64,000 bases of DNA from Desulfurococcaceae archaeon AG1 (GTDB lineage: Archaea > Thermoproteota > Thermoprotei_A > Sulfolobales > AG1), in NCBI GenBank assembly GCA_003116855.1, contig BEWT01000005.1, positions 1 to 64,000 on the forward strand. Direction: 5' to 3'. The position numbers were made by a program, and so were the translations under genes. Shown piece by piece: positions 46,575 through 54,560 of this stretch. Within the stretch, counting starts at the first letter, position 1; every line of letters begins with the position of its first letter. A model generated the notes under the pieces. That model did no database searches. It was not told where the DNA came from and worked only from the letters and a program-made list of their open reading frames with translations.

Positions 46575-46658
46575 GCGGGGGTGCCCGAGCGGGTCAAAGG
46601 GGGCGGACTTAAGATCCGCTGGCGTAGGCCTGCGTGGGTTCGAATCCCACCCCCCGCA
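46575..46658 (+). tRNA. tRNA-Leu (anticodon TAA)
   Basis: Acceptor GCGGGGG/CCCCCGC, anticodon stem GCGGA/TCCGC with loop CTTAAGA (anticodon TAA, codons TTA/TTG), long variable arm TGGCGTAGGCCTGC, and T arm GTGGG-TTCGAAT-CCCAC. Discriminator A, no CCA encoded. It starts 47 bases after the giant gene. Confidence 0.96.
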
Positions 46659-46766
46659 CTTAGAGCTAGCTAAACCTATAGTGTTCTGGATCGGATCTCC
46701 GCCCTTGTAGCTTTCCGGTGTTATATGTTAATATGGCTTCTTACACTATATAGTCTCCGGTGAGGC

Positions 46767-48191
46767 TTGCTGAGGCTCTATAACACTCTTACCAAGCGTG
46801 TCGAGGAGTTTGTTCCATCTTCTAGGGGTTATGTTAAGGCTTATTTCTGCGGTCCTACTCCTTATGATTATTTCCATCTAGGCCATGCTAGGGCTTATGT
46901 TTCGTTCGATATTCTTAAGAGGTTTTTGATGGTTAAAGGCTACAATGTTATTCATGTACAGAACATAACGGATATTGATGATAAGATTATAAATAGATCC
47001 AGAGAGCTTGGGATCTCTTGGAGAGAGCTTGCCGATATCTATACGAAGGATTATCTAGATGCTATGAGGCTTCTCAGAATCTCTATAGATCTTCACCCGA
47101 GGGTTACGGACCATATAAGCGATATCATAACATTCATCCAGGGACTTATAGAGAAGGGACACGCATATGTTGCTGAAAGCGGTTCGGTCTATTTCGATGT
47201 ATCAACATACCACGATTATGGGAGACTGAGTGGTAGGGGCTATTCTGAGGAGTGGAGGCAGGAAGAGGAATACTTGGCTGAGAAGAGAAACCCGTATGAC
47301 TTCGCATTATGGAAGGCTGCAAAACCTGGAGAGCCTTACTGGGATTCGCCGTGGGGGCGTGGAAGGCCTGGGTGGCATATTGAGTGCAGTGTTATGAGCT
47401 CTAAATATCTTGGAAACGAGATCGATATACATGGTGGAGGTCAAGATCTAATATTCCCACATCACGAAAATGAGAGGGCTCAGAGCGAGGCTTATTTCGG
47501 AAAATCCCCTTGGGTTAGGTATTGGTTCCACGTAGGCTATCTAACGATCTCTGGTGAGAAGATGAGTAAGAGTCTTGGTAATATAGTTACATTCAAAGAA
47601 GCATCTTCTAAATGGGGTGCCGAGGTTATAAGGCTATGGATAGCCTCTGCAAGCTATAGGAAGAGCCTTGACTATAAGGAGGAGGCTCTTGAACAGGCAA
47701 GAATAATATATAGAAGGATGGTTGAAGCTCACCAGCTCCTCAGATCCATAGTTAGGGAGAAGGGGATTGAGCATAGCCTGGGGGAGAAGGATATAGAGGT
47801 TTGGATGGGGTTATCGAGAACATGGGAGGGTTTTCTAACAGCGTTAGAGGATGATCTAGACACGCCAAGGGCTATGGCAAGCCTCCACGAGCTATTATCG
47901 ATAATCTATAGTAATGTGATCCGAAGGGATAGCGGTTCCCTAGCCCTCAAAGCCCTCTCGGTGCTTGAGACAATGGATAAGATCCTAGATGTGCTGCCAA
48001 AGCCTGAGCAGAGGCCTGTGCTTGCAAATATAGATCCTGAGGATCTTGTGAAACTCCTGGTAGAGGTGAGACAGAGGCTTAGGCAGAAGAAGATGTATGA
48101 GGAGTCAGACTGGATTAGAGAGCAGATGATGAGGCTAGGCATAAAACTCCTTGATGAAAAGGATAAGACTAGGTGGGTTTATACTTCCTAG
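46767..48191 (+). CDS. cysS: Cysteinyl-tRNA synthetase
   Basis: A 474-residue CysRS: YFCGPTPYDYFHLGHARAYVSFD (zinc Cys and HIGH motif), IECSVMSSKYLG, DIHGGGQDLIFPHHENERAQSEA (zinc His/Glu), and KMSKSLGN. It charges tRNA-Cys. The TTG start at 46767 follows GGTGAGG closely. Its last 23 bases overlap the convergent hypothetical gene. Confidence 0.96.
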   Translation: MLRLYNTLTKRVEEFVPSSRGYVKAYFCGPTPYDYFHLGHARAYVSFDILKRFLMVKGYNVIHVQNITDIDDKIINRSRELGISWRELADIYTKDYLDAMRLLRISIDLHPRVTDHISDIITFIQGLIEKGHAYVAESGSVYFDVSTYHDYGRLSGRGYSEEWRQEEEYLAEKRNPYDFALWKAAKPGEPYWDSPWGRGRPGWHIECSVMSSKYLGNEIDIHGGGQDLIFPHHENERAQSEAYFGKSPWVRYWFHVGYLTISGEKMSKSLGNIVTFKEASSKWGAEVIRLWIASASYRKSLDYKEEALEQARIIYRRMVEAHQLLRSIVREKGIEHSLGEKDIEVWMGLSRTWEGFLTALEDDLDTPRAMASLHELLSIIYSNVIRRDSGSLALKALSVLETMDKILDVLPKPEQRPVLANIDPEDLVKLLVEVRQRLRQKKMYEESDWIREQMMRLGIKLLDEKDKTRWVYTS

Positions 48192-48477
48192 TCCTCTTCT
48201 CCTTAGTGGTTTTCCTAACACTCTCCTCTAGATCGGGGTTTTCACCCATGATCTCTAGGGGGGAGTTATCCTCAGAAACTAGGTTCTTTTCTCTCAAAAA
48301 CTCAACCATATATTTTATATCAACGGAATCCAGCTTGACAGGATCCACATGTCCCCCAAGCCTTGTGCTGAGCCATCTTATGAACTCGTCCAAAAGACCA
48401 GCATCAACTATGATAGAGATCAGATCCTCCTTAACCATGCCCCTAAGCCCGCCATCGTCTGGCAATATGGGCACCAA
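48169..48477 (-). CDS. Hypothetical protein convergent with cysS
   Basis: A 102-residue soluble, acidic-helical protein. It shows VKEDLISIIVDAGLLDEFIRWLSTRLGGHVDPVKLDSVDIKYMVEFLREKNLV followed by a charged, probably disordered C-terminal tail (SVRKTTKEKRTRKYKPT). Codon use is gene-like on this strand and poor on the opposite one. GTG start at 48477 (VPILPDDGG), or the later ATG in GGLRGMVKED. No family recognised. Confidence 0.55.
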   Translation of the reverse strand: MVPILPDDGGLRGMVKEDLISIIVDAGLLDEFIRWLSTRLGGHVDPVKLDSVDIKYMVEFLREKNLVSEDNSPLEIMGENPDLEESVRKTTKEKRTRKYKPT

Positions 48478-48529
48478 CCTTTAAGATAAAGGCTTAGGGG
48501 GATAAATAGGTTTCTGAAAAGTCTTCTAT

Positions 48530-48787
48530 CTATCCAGGGATCAGTGACGATATGAGGACAAGAACCAATCCGAGTGAGAACATAACCAAGGCGAAATAGT
48601 GTGGCTTTAACTTCAAGGCATATACACCAAACTTATACGCACCATAGATTGTATATGCGATCACAACAGCCCCAACTATGACCAGTCCTGTATATAACAT
48701 TATATCTCTCGCACTAGATATCGCTTTAACAAACAATCCCAGTATGTTTATTACCTCGGACGACATCAATAGCAATACTTCCACCAA
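48530..48787 (-). CDS. Small two-helix membrane protein, unknown
   Basis: Up to 85 residues with two membrane helices (LYTGLVIVGAVVIAYTIYGAY and YFALVMFSLGLVLVLISSLI) after a short amphipathic start. TTG 48787 is the first start. A TTG four codons later (48775) has GGTGG as SD and is at least as likely. A TATA-like run at 48810-48819 could serve this gene and, on the other strand, the C/D sRNA. Family unknown. Confidence 0.6.
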   Translation of the reverse strand: MVEVLLLMSSEVINILGLFVKAISSARDIMLYTGLVIVGAVVIAYTIYGAYKFGVYALKLKPHYFALVMFSLGLVLVLISSLIPG

Positions 48788-48841
48788 CTATTGATATCAA
48801 AGAGAGATCTGTATAAAAGCTCGCCCCCACATACTATTCAT

Positions 48842-48896
48842 GGGATGATGAGGGTTAAAAGCGGTGAGCGGTGAGCTAGCCCAGCATCCTGATAAA
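48842..48896 (+). ncRNA. C/D box sRNA
   Basis: Box C ATGATGA at 48845-48851, guide GGGTTAAAAGCG, D'-like GTGA, two bases, C'-like GGTGAG, guide CTAGCCCAGCATC, and box D CTGA at 48889-48892. The spacing of 37 bases between C and D is typical of archaeal dual-guide sRNAs. TATAAAA at 48812-48818 lies about 28 bases before the expected 5' end. Targets were not identified. Confidence 0.72.
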
Positions 48897-48919
48897 TAAT
48901 AACATATTGCAAATATTAT

Positions 48920-49045
48920 TGGGTAAAGGTAAAGAGCCACATGATGGGGAGAGTTCCTCACAGCGAAACGAAGCTGTAGGCTAAAGCTATGTATAAAGAG
49001 TTCCGAGAGACACGAAGCTAAGGGAGGAACAGCCGGTATCAAAAG
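48920..49045 (+). mobile_element. Decayed repeat, probably 3' remnant of an IS605-type tnpB (copy D)
   Basis: Contains AAAGAGCCACATGATGGGG and GTTCCTCACAGCGAAAC, matching the order TAGAGCCAGGATGTGGG / GTTCCTCACAGCAATG of copy B. One frame reads MMGRVPHSETKL, near the RMWVPHSNESE peptide of copy B. It is more degraded than copies B and C; the assignment is tentative. Confidence 0.35.
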
Positions 49046-49048
49046 ATA

Positions 49049-49234
49049 TTAATCAATATAGAGAGTAGAATACCGTAACACTAATATCTGCCTCGACCAT
49101 GTAAATTCCTTGTGAAAGAAACCTAGGGTTATGAAAATTAATGCCAATCCGGAGCCATATAACTCATTCTTCAACAGCTGGATCATGATCAATATATAGA
49201 TCCCGATACATGTGTTCCACCATGTTCCATTCAC
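49049..49234 (-). CDS. Possible small membrane protein or fragment
   Basis: A 61-residue frame with two hydrophobic stretches (TCIGIYILIMIQLL and GLALIFITLGFF) and GGGTGGGTGA just before its ATG, which is SD-like. There is no recognised family. It could equally be a fragment of a decayed membrane protein, because the surrounding 1.1 kb holds no intact gene. Confidence 0.35.
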   Translation of the reverse strand: MNGTWWNTCIGIYILIMIQLLKNELYGSGLALIFITLGFFHKEFTWSRQILVLRYSTLYID

Positions 49235-49908
49235 CCACCCATGGTCCCTGAGAAAACCTTTCAGTATAACCGTTTATCTCTCAATATAATGAGCTAATAT
49301 CCAGAGACTTCAGCCTTGCTACATAGGGTATGATATATGGAGATCCTTATTGATTCACGAATCGTAGCTAAACCAGCTGTGTAGGTCTCTTATCTACCAG
49401 GAGATAATCCTTGATAGATTGAAACAATGCCCACAATACTCAGAGGAGTAGGGGATTCAATATCGAGATCAGCCCGTCTCTAAAGCACCATCAAAAAGCT
49501 ACCAAGTCTTTCCAGGATATTAAAAATAAACGGCTCCATAGCATATTGTTATTAGAGTGGTGTATGAGGAGGAATCCGGGATCTGAATATGTGATGAGCA
49601 AAAATACTCGCTGATCGTCTTATTGTTGTCGGAAACATGATCTAACGCTCCGTTAGGTTGATAATCCGGTCTTAAGGAAAAGCTGTGTCCAGTACTATGA
49701 ATCGCATGTAAGGCTCTTATGAGTGCAAAGCTGGATATTATTTTATTGGCTCACTACAGGATCTATTCAATGATCTATGATGTTAGAACGATCTGAGATT
49801 TATTAACGGATCTTGTGAGCTTGAGAGTCTATATTGATACACCGGTCAAGAATATATTGAGCTATAGTCTTTCATATATTTGGGCAGGCTTTGTAAGGGT
49901 GTGTTTTC
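49235..49908. other. Intergenic upstream of the MscS-like gene
   Basis: About 670 bases with no credible ORF. It includes a possible C/D RNA start (GTGATGA at 49591-49597, 13 bases, CTGA at 49611-49614), but no good second half. AT-rich promoter-like runs occur near 49517-49530 and 49850-49870. Confidence 0.4.
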
Positions 49909-50631
49909 TTGGATGTTCAGGTGTATATAACATATATTGTTGCTACGGCCGCATCGATAATGCTCTATGTAATATCTAGTGTAACTCTGTTTAAGCAGCT
50001 GGCAAGGGTTCTTGGGAGGGAGATGCTGATCGTGCTGAGGATAGCCATGATCCTACTCTCGATCTCGGTTTTCTTAGCATTCACGTCATATCTCTACGGA
50101 GCACACGAGATCTTTGTCCTAATATTTACCCTATTCATAGTAAGCTTCCTCGTGATCGTTATGGGTGCTAGGCATGTTCTCGAAGAATATGTTACCGGGA
50201 TCTTTGCATCAAAAGCCTATGACCTGAGGGTTGGTGACTATATAGAGGTAGGCAGTATAAAGGGGTATATAACTGCTCTAGATGACACCTCAATAATAGT
50301 AAAGGACTCCAGGAAAGGTCTTATCCACATACCATACACGATGCTTACCCACACACCATTTAAGAGGGTTAAGCCTGAAGAGGGCTATGAGATCAGGATC
50401 CAAGTGTTCTTACCACACGAGGTTGATGTAGAGAGGATCTTAGAGGATGCTAGGAAGATAGCAAGAGAACTAGGGCTCGATGATGCGAAGGCCGATATAG
50501 AATCTATAGAGAGATCCGGTGTGGTAATACTAGTGAGGGGGCTTACAAGAGACCCTAGAAGAGAAGACGAAATCAAATACTCAATCCTAGATAAGCTATA
50601 TAGAAGTCTTAGTCAACCTCGGACTTCATGA
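49909..50631 (+). CDS. MscS-like mechanosensitive channel family protein
   Basis: A 240-residue protein with three membrane helices (ITYIVATAASIMLYVISSVTLF; MLIVLRIAMILLSISVFLAFTSYLYG; IFVLIFTLFIVSFLVIVMGARHVLEEYVTGIFA), the last resembling the MscS pore helix. The cytoplasmic beta domain follows (LRVGDYIEVGSIKGYITALDDTSIIVKDSRKGLIHIPYTML) and then an alpha/beta C-terminus. It probably opens under hypo-osmotic stress. TTG 49909 lies after GGTGTG. Confidence 0.82.
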   Translation: MDVQVYITYIVATAASIMLYVISSVTLFKQLARVLGREMLIVLRIAMILLSISVFLAFTSYLYGAHEIFVLIFTLFIVSFLVIVMGARHVLEEYVTGIFASKAYDLRVGDYIEVGSIKGYITALDDTSIIVKDSRKGLIHIPYTMLTHTPFKRVKPEEGYEIRIQVFLPHEVDVERILEDARKIARELGLDDAKADIESIERSGVVILVRGLTRDPRREDEIKYSILDKLYRSLSQPRTS

Positions 50632-50684
50632 GAGGTTATATTGATTGATATTGAATTGTAGTTCTGTGAGAACTAGTATGAAAC

Positions 50685-50850
50685 TCTATATATTTTACGG
50701 TAGAGCCAGGGTGCAGAGGGTCCCACCACGACAGTGAGCTAGAGCAATACTATGAGAATGAGCTGTGGGCCGGGTTGCCACAAACGAGCGGAGCCCAGCG
50801 ATAAAGATCCCAATGTAAGGAGCCCTGAGATTAAGGAAACCAAGGAAAGA
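50685..50850 (+). mobile_element. Decayed repeat, probably 3' remnant of an IS605-type tnpB (copy C)
   Basis: Starts with TTTTACGGTAGAGCCAGGGTG (50693 on), nearly the same as TTTTATGGTAGAGCCAGGATG of copy B. It also shares GAGCTGTGGG followed by GGGTTGCC, and CCAATG.AAGG..CCCTGAGA. Frames read FYGRARVQRVPP and, after a shift, HDSELEQYYENELWAGLP, matching the peptide of copy B. The frame shift and early stop show decay. It lies between two genes and ends near the APC permease stop. Confidence 0.5.
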
Positions 50851-50870
50851 TCAGCTAATATCTTTCGATA

Positions 50871-52199
50871 TCAACCACTATGAAGCCTGAACCCCTTGGA
50901 CTCTCTGCGCCTCATATAGATAATAAGCCCAAGGAGGAGCCAGAGACCAAGAATCCATAGGAAACTCCACTTGACAATAATGTTAAAAACTAGTCCGACA
51001 AAGGTTAGAGGTATACCGAAGAGAGCAGTTAACGGGATCCCTCTAACCCTAGGGCTTGTGAAACCCCCATATAGCTCCCCTTTCCTTGAGATCATCAGAA
51101 GCGATATAGAGACCACAAGGTAGTTGAATAGAGATCCTATTGCGTATACCTCAAGTATAAAGCTGATCTCTCCTGGTAGTATAAAGAGGAGGGATATTAT
51201 GAAGACTATTGTGAGGGATATATAGGGAGTTCTGAACCTCGGGTGGAGCCTTACCATAGGCTCTGGTACTAGGTTTTCGTGTGATAGTATATATGCTAGC
51301 CGTGAGAAAGATATATATCCTGCGAGAGATGCTATGAGCATTATTACTGCTATGTTTAGAACTACAAGCGGCTCTACAAACCATGATATGTAGGGAGTCT
51401 CTCTAGCTATTAATAGCAGGGCTAACGATGGTTCTTCCACGAGCTCTTCATAGGAAATCCTACTCATAAGTATAGCTGTAAGTGGCAGGCTATAGAGAAC
51501 ACCTATAGTTGCCGTGAGGAACGCTGCTCTGGGGACTTGTACTAGTGGTTTCCTAGCCTCCCCAGCTAGCTGGCCTATCGCATCCACGCCCGTGAACCCC
51601 CTTGACGCAAGGGATAGGGCTACTAGGAGATCCATGGGTTCTACACCTTCCCACCTATAGTGAGGAGGCTCTGCAACCGTGCCGGCAATAATGTTAAAGC
51701 TTATCAATAATGCGCCGATCACTGTGAAATCTATAATAACTATACCTAGGGCGACCTTAGCACTCTCCCTTATACCGATCAGTGTTAATATATATAGCAT
51801 TAGTGATAGTGCTATCGCTAGTATTTGTGGGGGTATGTGGGAGACACCTAGATATGTGAGTACATAGTTTGAGGCGTCCAGCGTACCATAGCTAACCATT
51901 ATCGCCTGGTCTATCATTAATAGCCATGATGAGAGAAATCCCAAGCCTCCTCCAATAGCATGCTTAGCATATAGGAAAGAGCCGCCAGCTTCAGGGAATC
52001 TCGAGCCTATCTCGCCATAAGCTATCGCTATTGCTATCATTAACGCAACAGCATAGATAACAATGAAAAAAGCCTCCCTACCGCTGTAAAGCGCTATAAA
52101 GCCCAAGGTTAGATAGAACGTTGACTGGAAGTCAGCATGGACCAAGGAATACATATCAATGGTTCCTAGCTCTCTTCTAAGCCACTCCCTCTTACTCAC
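50871..52199 (-). CDS. APC-family amino acid (or cation) permease
   Basis: A 442-residue membrane protein with about 12 helices. The family start is TIDMYSLVHADFQSTFYLTLGFIALYSGREAFF, followed by AYGEIGSRFPEAGGSFLYAKHAIGGGLGFLSSWLLMIDQAIMVSYG, the APC substrate region. The substrate is not known. Its GTG start overlaps by four bases the stop of the upstream RCK-domain gene, so the two are coupled and the RCK protein is probably its regulatory subunit. Confidence 0.85.
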   Translation of the reverse strand: MSKREWLRRELGTIDMYSLVHADFQSTFYLTLGFIALYSGREAFFIVIYAVALMIAIAIAYGEIGSRFPEAGGSFLYAKHAIGGGLGFLSSWLLMIDQAIMVSYGTLDASNYVLTYLGVSHIPPQILAIALSLMLYILTLIGIRESAKVALGIVIIDFTVIGALLISFNIIAGTVAEPPHYRWEGVEPMDLLVALSLASRGFTGVDAIGQLAGEARKPLVQVPRAAFLTATIGVLYSLPLTAILMSRISYEELVEEPSLALLLIARETPYISWFVEPLVVLNIAVIMLIASLAGYISFSRLAYILSHENLVPEPMVRLHPRFRTPYISLTIVFIISLLFILPGEISFILEVYAIGSLFNYLVVSISLLMISRKGELYGGFTSPRVRGIPLTALFGIPLTFVGLVFNIIVKWSFLWILGLWLLLGLIIYMRRRESKGFRLHSG

Positions 52200-52834
52200 T
52201 GAACCAACAACTCTCTCAATTTATCAATAATACCGACAGCTATGAACATATCACCCTGCTGGATTTCTTGCTCGGGATCTGTGATCGTGTTACCACCTCT
52301 AATGATAGTCACGCCAACACCGTATTCACTCTCAACCTCTTTGAGCGTTTTTCCCAGTAACCTTGAATCAGATGTCACATGGAGCGAGAGAACAGCCACA
52401 GGACTCTCGAGCAATACGATCTTGGTAAACCTTAGCTTTAGTATTCTAACGAGCTCTTCAAAGATCTTTCTAGCAACATTGATAGGGATCATACCATCAC
52501 TCTCAGCCTTCTTCTCAGCCTCAGAACTCCTCACGATAGCTAATACTATGGGCACCCCCCTAGATCTAAGGATCTTACCAACACTGAGGTTGAGATCTTC
52601 GTTTGGCGACATGGCTACTGCTAACTCGACCTCGCCTAAAACACTCTCGAGGTCTTCTCCGATGAGTTCATCAGCCAGTAAATGTATATAGACAGGTTTT
52701 CCGAGATACTTCTCTGCATCATTTTTATTTGTAAGTATGTGGACTATATAACCATTGTTTACTAATAGATCTATCAAATGATCCGAAGATTCATCACCGC
52801 TGCAAAGAATCAAAGCCCTGCGAGTTAGACCCAT
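52196..52834 (-). CDS. RCK/TrkA-type regulatory subunit
   Basis: A 212-residue protein. The N-terminal RCK/TrkA-N part resembles a Rossmann fold (RALILCSGDESSDHLIDLLVNNGYIVHILTN), though the glycine-rich nucleotide motif is degenerate. The C-terminal TrkA-C domain reads LGKTLKEVESEYGVGVTIIRGGNTITDPEQEIQQGDMFIAVG. TrkA-type subunits gate K+ channels and some transporters in response to nucleotides. The GTGA overlap with the APC permease gives the partner. Confidence 0.82.
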   Translation of the reverse strand: MGLTRRALILCSGDESSDHLIDLLVNNGYIVHILTNKNDAEKYLGKPVYIHLLADELIGEDLESVLGEVELAVAMSPNEDLNLSVGKILRSRGVPIVLAIVRSSEAEKKAESDGMIPINVARKIFEELVRILKLRFTKIVLLESPVAVLSLHVTSDSRLLGKTLKEVESEYGVGVTIIRGGNTITDPEQEIQQGDMFIAVGIIDKLRELLVQ

Positions 52835-53102
52835 TAGCTCTTTTTCCCATAGTAGTTTTTATAGAACTGTTATATGAGCTTTTATAGCTAAGAATCGGCT
52901 TAACGTAGATTAACAATATATTGTGAGAGGTGTAGTAGGAAAACACTATGCAGCTTACGACTTGAGGACTTCTTACACAGCTTTGTAATAGGCCTGCTCC
53001 TTGGTAGGATTTTATAATCTAGAGATCTTTTTACACCGTGATTCAATAGGGCTGTTTTCTTTTTGACATCCATAGGGAGGATTAATAGGTTTTGGAAATT
53101 TT
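52835..53102. other. Intergenic, doubtful 34-codon ORF
   Basis: A plus frame at 52916-53017 encodes a short Cys-containing peptide (YCERCSRKTLCSLRLEDF...) if an ATA start is allowed. A TTTATA lies about 33 bases upstream. Without homologs this is not enough to call a gene. The rest is AT-rich with nothing recognised. Confidence 0.3.
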
Positions 53103-53388
53103 CATGGGTATTGGGGTATGCCTGGAGGCTGCTTCCTCGCCAACACCCAGGGTATTTATGAGCTTTGAAAGATACTGCCCTCGGTGTGGGTCTCCCCACA
53201 CAAACCCTGGATGACGATGGAAGCAGTGCTCCAAGCTATCTGGGGAGTAAGCTAGATGGGAGCCACGTGCCGTTTGGCTCGATGGCCGCCCATGACCCCG
53301 CAGGGTTAGAGACCCTGCGGGTATAGGTGGAAGTCCCTGGATATGACCATGAATAAAAATAAAGTGAGTGGAATGAACATCCAGGGAC
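53103..53388. ncRNA. Structured GC-rich RNA candidate, class unknown
   Basis: A GC-rich island with many exact inverted repeats. CATGGG 53103-53108 pairs with CCCATG 53289-53294. GCCTGGAG-CTGCTTCC (from 53120) pairs with GGAAGCAG-CTCCAAGC (53219-53236). CCAGGGT 53147-53153 pairs with ACCCTGG 53204-53210. GTGTGGG/CCCACAC is at 53184-53201, GAGCCA/TGGCTC at 53260-53280, CCCGCAGGGT/ACCCTGCGGG at 53297-53321, and GTCCCTGGAT/ATCCAGGGAC at 53333-53388. In AT-richer hyperthermophile DNA such islands usually mark functional RNAs. I could not match it to SRP RNA, RNase P RNA or 5S rRNA. The strand is uncertain: a TATA-like run at about 53400-53416 could drive the minus strand, and a T-rich end favours plus. 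Confidence 0.55.
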
Positions 53389-53451
53389 AAACGGTTCTTT
53401 ATTAATACTTTATTAATAGATAGGGCTAGCATAGAAATGGTGGGGAGGATT

Positions 53452-54075
53452 TTGAACTCCGGATTCGATGTGGTATCGATATTATATAGAGTGAGGAGAG
53501 AGATGCGTGAGGAGAGGAAGCGGGAGCCTCATATCTATTGGATCACGGATCTTGTTAGATGCCCGCTTAAAAGAGAGTACGAGGAGATCTACCCGGAGAT
53601 CTCTCTGAGCTCTCTTTTCTCACCAAGTGCTATAATGGGTGATCTAATACACATAGGGATCGAGGAGATCTTTAGGAGGGAGCTTAGCAACGCTGTTGTA
53701 TTAACAGAGGTCGAGGGCTCAAGAAGGCTTTCAGTACCCGAGAAGGGGGATGTTGAGGTGAGGGGAAGAAGCGATGTCATCATAGAGATCGGGGGAGCCA
53801 GGTTTGGGGTTGAGATAAAGAGTGCCCGGAGTGATACTAAGATCCCGTTGGAGCACCATATAGACCAGGTGCGTCTCTATAACTGGCTTTTCAATCTTAA
53901 TCTAACATATCTAGTGTATATCACCCATGAGAGGATAACCCAATACCCTATAGATCAAAGAGCAACTGAGGAGGAGGTTATATCGAGGATAATGTCCAAA
54001 ACTTATCCTAGATACCAATGGGAGTGTAAGTACTGTGACTACGCTGTACTATGTCCCTTCAAAAAGACATGGTAG
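53452..54075 (+). CDS. Cas4-like RecB-family Fe-S nuclease
   Basis: About 207 residues from TTG 53452, chosen because GGGGAGG precedes it; ATG 53437 gives five more. It has a Cys in the N-terminal helix (DLVRCPLKREYE) and three in the C-terminal motif ECKYCDYAVLCPF, the four Fe-S ligands of Cas4. The PD-(D/E)xK core is visible as GRSDVIIEIGGARFGVEIKSA followed by HHIDQVRLYNWL. Cas4 makes 3' overhangs in CRISPR adaptation, but no CRISPR or cas genes are here, so a general repair role is as likely. It follows the structured RNA candidate. Confidence 0.82.
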   Translation: MNSGFDVVSILYRVRREMREERKREPHIYWITDLVRCPLKREYEEIYPEISLSSLFSPSAIMGDLIHIGIEEIFRRELSNAVVLTEVEGSRRLSVPEKGDVEVRGRSDVIIEIGGARFGVEIKSARSDTKIPLEHHIDQVRLYNWLFNLNLTYLVYITHERITQYPIDQRATEEEVISRIMSKTYPRYQWECKYCDYAVLCPFKKTW

Positions 54076-54102
54076 AAAGATTCGCGAAGCCCGGAGAACC
54101 CT

Positions 54103-54462
54103 CTACTGGACACCCTTAGCCCTTTCCTCAGCAAGTCTCTCTTCATAATACTTCTGAAGCTCCTCATCACTCATACTTCTGTATGGCTCGTCAAGCAACC
54201 CTCTAGTCTCCTTGTTCTTGATGAAATAATACGTCGCGTAAGAGCATATGGGTACGATCTTTAACCCTCTATCTTTAGCAACCTCTATAGCTTTCTCCAC
54301 AAGCTTTCTAGCAGCACCCTTACCCCTATGCTGTGGCGGTGTGTATGTTGATATAAGAAACATCTTACCTTGATCTACTTTGTATGTTAGGTAGGCCTTC
54401 GAACCATCACCGAACTTTATATAGAATACCTCAGAAGTATATTTAACCTCTTCTTCGCTCAA
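54103..54462 (-). CDS. GNAT-family N-acetyltransferase (YjdJ-like)
   Basis: A 119-residue small GNAT-like protein. The core is KAYLTYKVDQGKMFLISTYTPPQHRGKGAARKLVEKAIEVAKDRGLKIVPICSYATYYFI, where HRGKGAARKL is the acetyl-CoA loop. It matches the short GNAT group without a full N-terminal part. The substrate is unknown. TTG 54462 is preceded by GGTGGTG. Convergent with the Cas4-like gene. Confidence 0.78.
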   Translation of the reverse strand: MSEEEVKYTSEVFYIKFGDGSKAYLTYKVDQGKMFLISTYTPPQHRGKGAARKLVEKAIEVAKDRGLKIVPICSYATYYFIKNKETRGLLDEPYRSMSDEELQKYYEERLAEERAKGVQ

Positions 54463-54545
54463 CTACACCACCGGTTTACTAGTGCATTGGAGGCTAAAAA
54501 CCACAGACCATGGCGAATTATTAATCTCTATATAGATATGATCTT

Positions 54546-54560
54546 GGTGGAGGCTCTATA
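54546..54560 (+). promoter_or_regulatory. SD site and AUA start of the wHTH/substrate-binding regulator
   Basis: GGTGGAGG at 54546-54553, spacer CTCT, then ATA at 54558. The frame is open from here through a complete winged helix. No ATG/GTG/TTG lies in frame between the upstream stop (54522-54524) and TTG 54678. Confidence 0.65.

Noticed and set aside
49591-49660. Possible C/D sRNA (GTGATGA, 13 bases, CTGA)
   Set aside because: The first half is good, but no C' and D boxes follow at proper spacing.
52916-53017. 34-codon Cys-containing ORF with ATA start
   Set aside because: Too short, no SD; allowing ATA starts makes many such frames possible.
53103-53388. Assignment as SRP RNA or RNase P RNA
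   Set aside because: AGGAAGCAGCC on the minus strand recalls SRP helix 8, but the tetraloop and Alu motifs are missing; no GAGGAAAGTCC or ACAGA core of RNase P was found.
53082-53432. 116-codon minus-strand ORF over the structured region
   Set aside because: Residue make-up is not protein-like and the DNA is explained by paired RNA stems.
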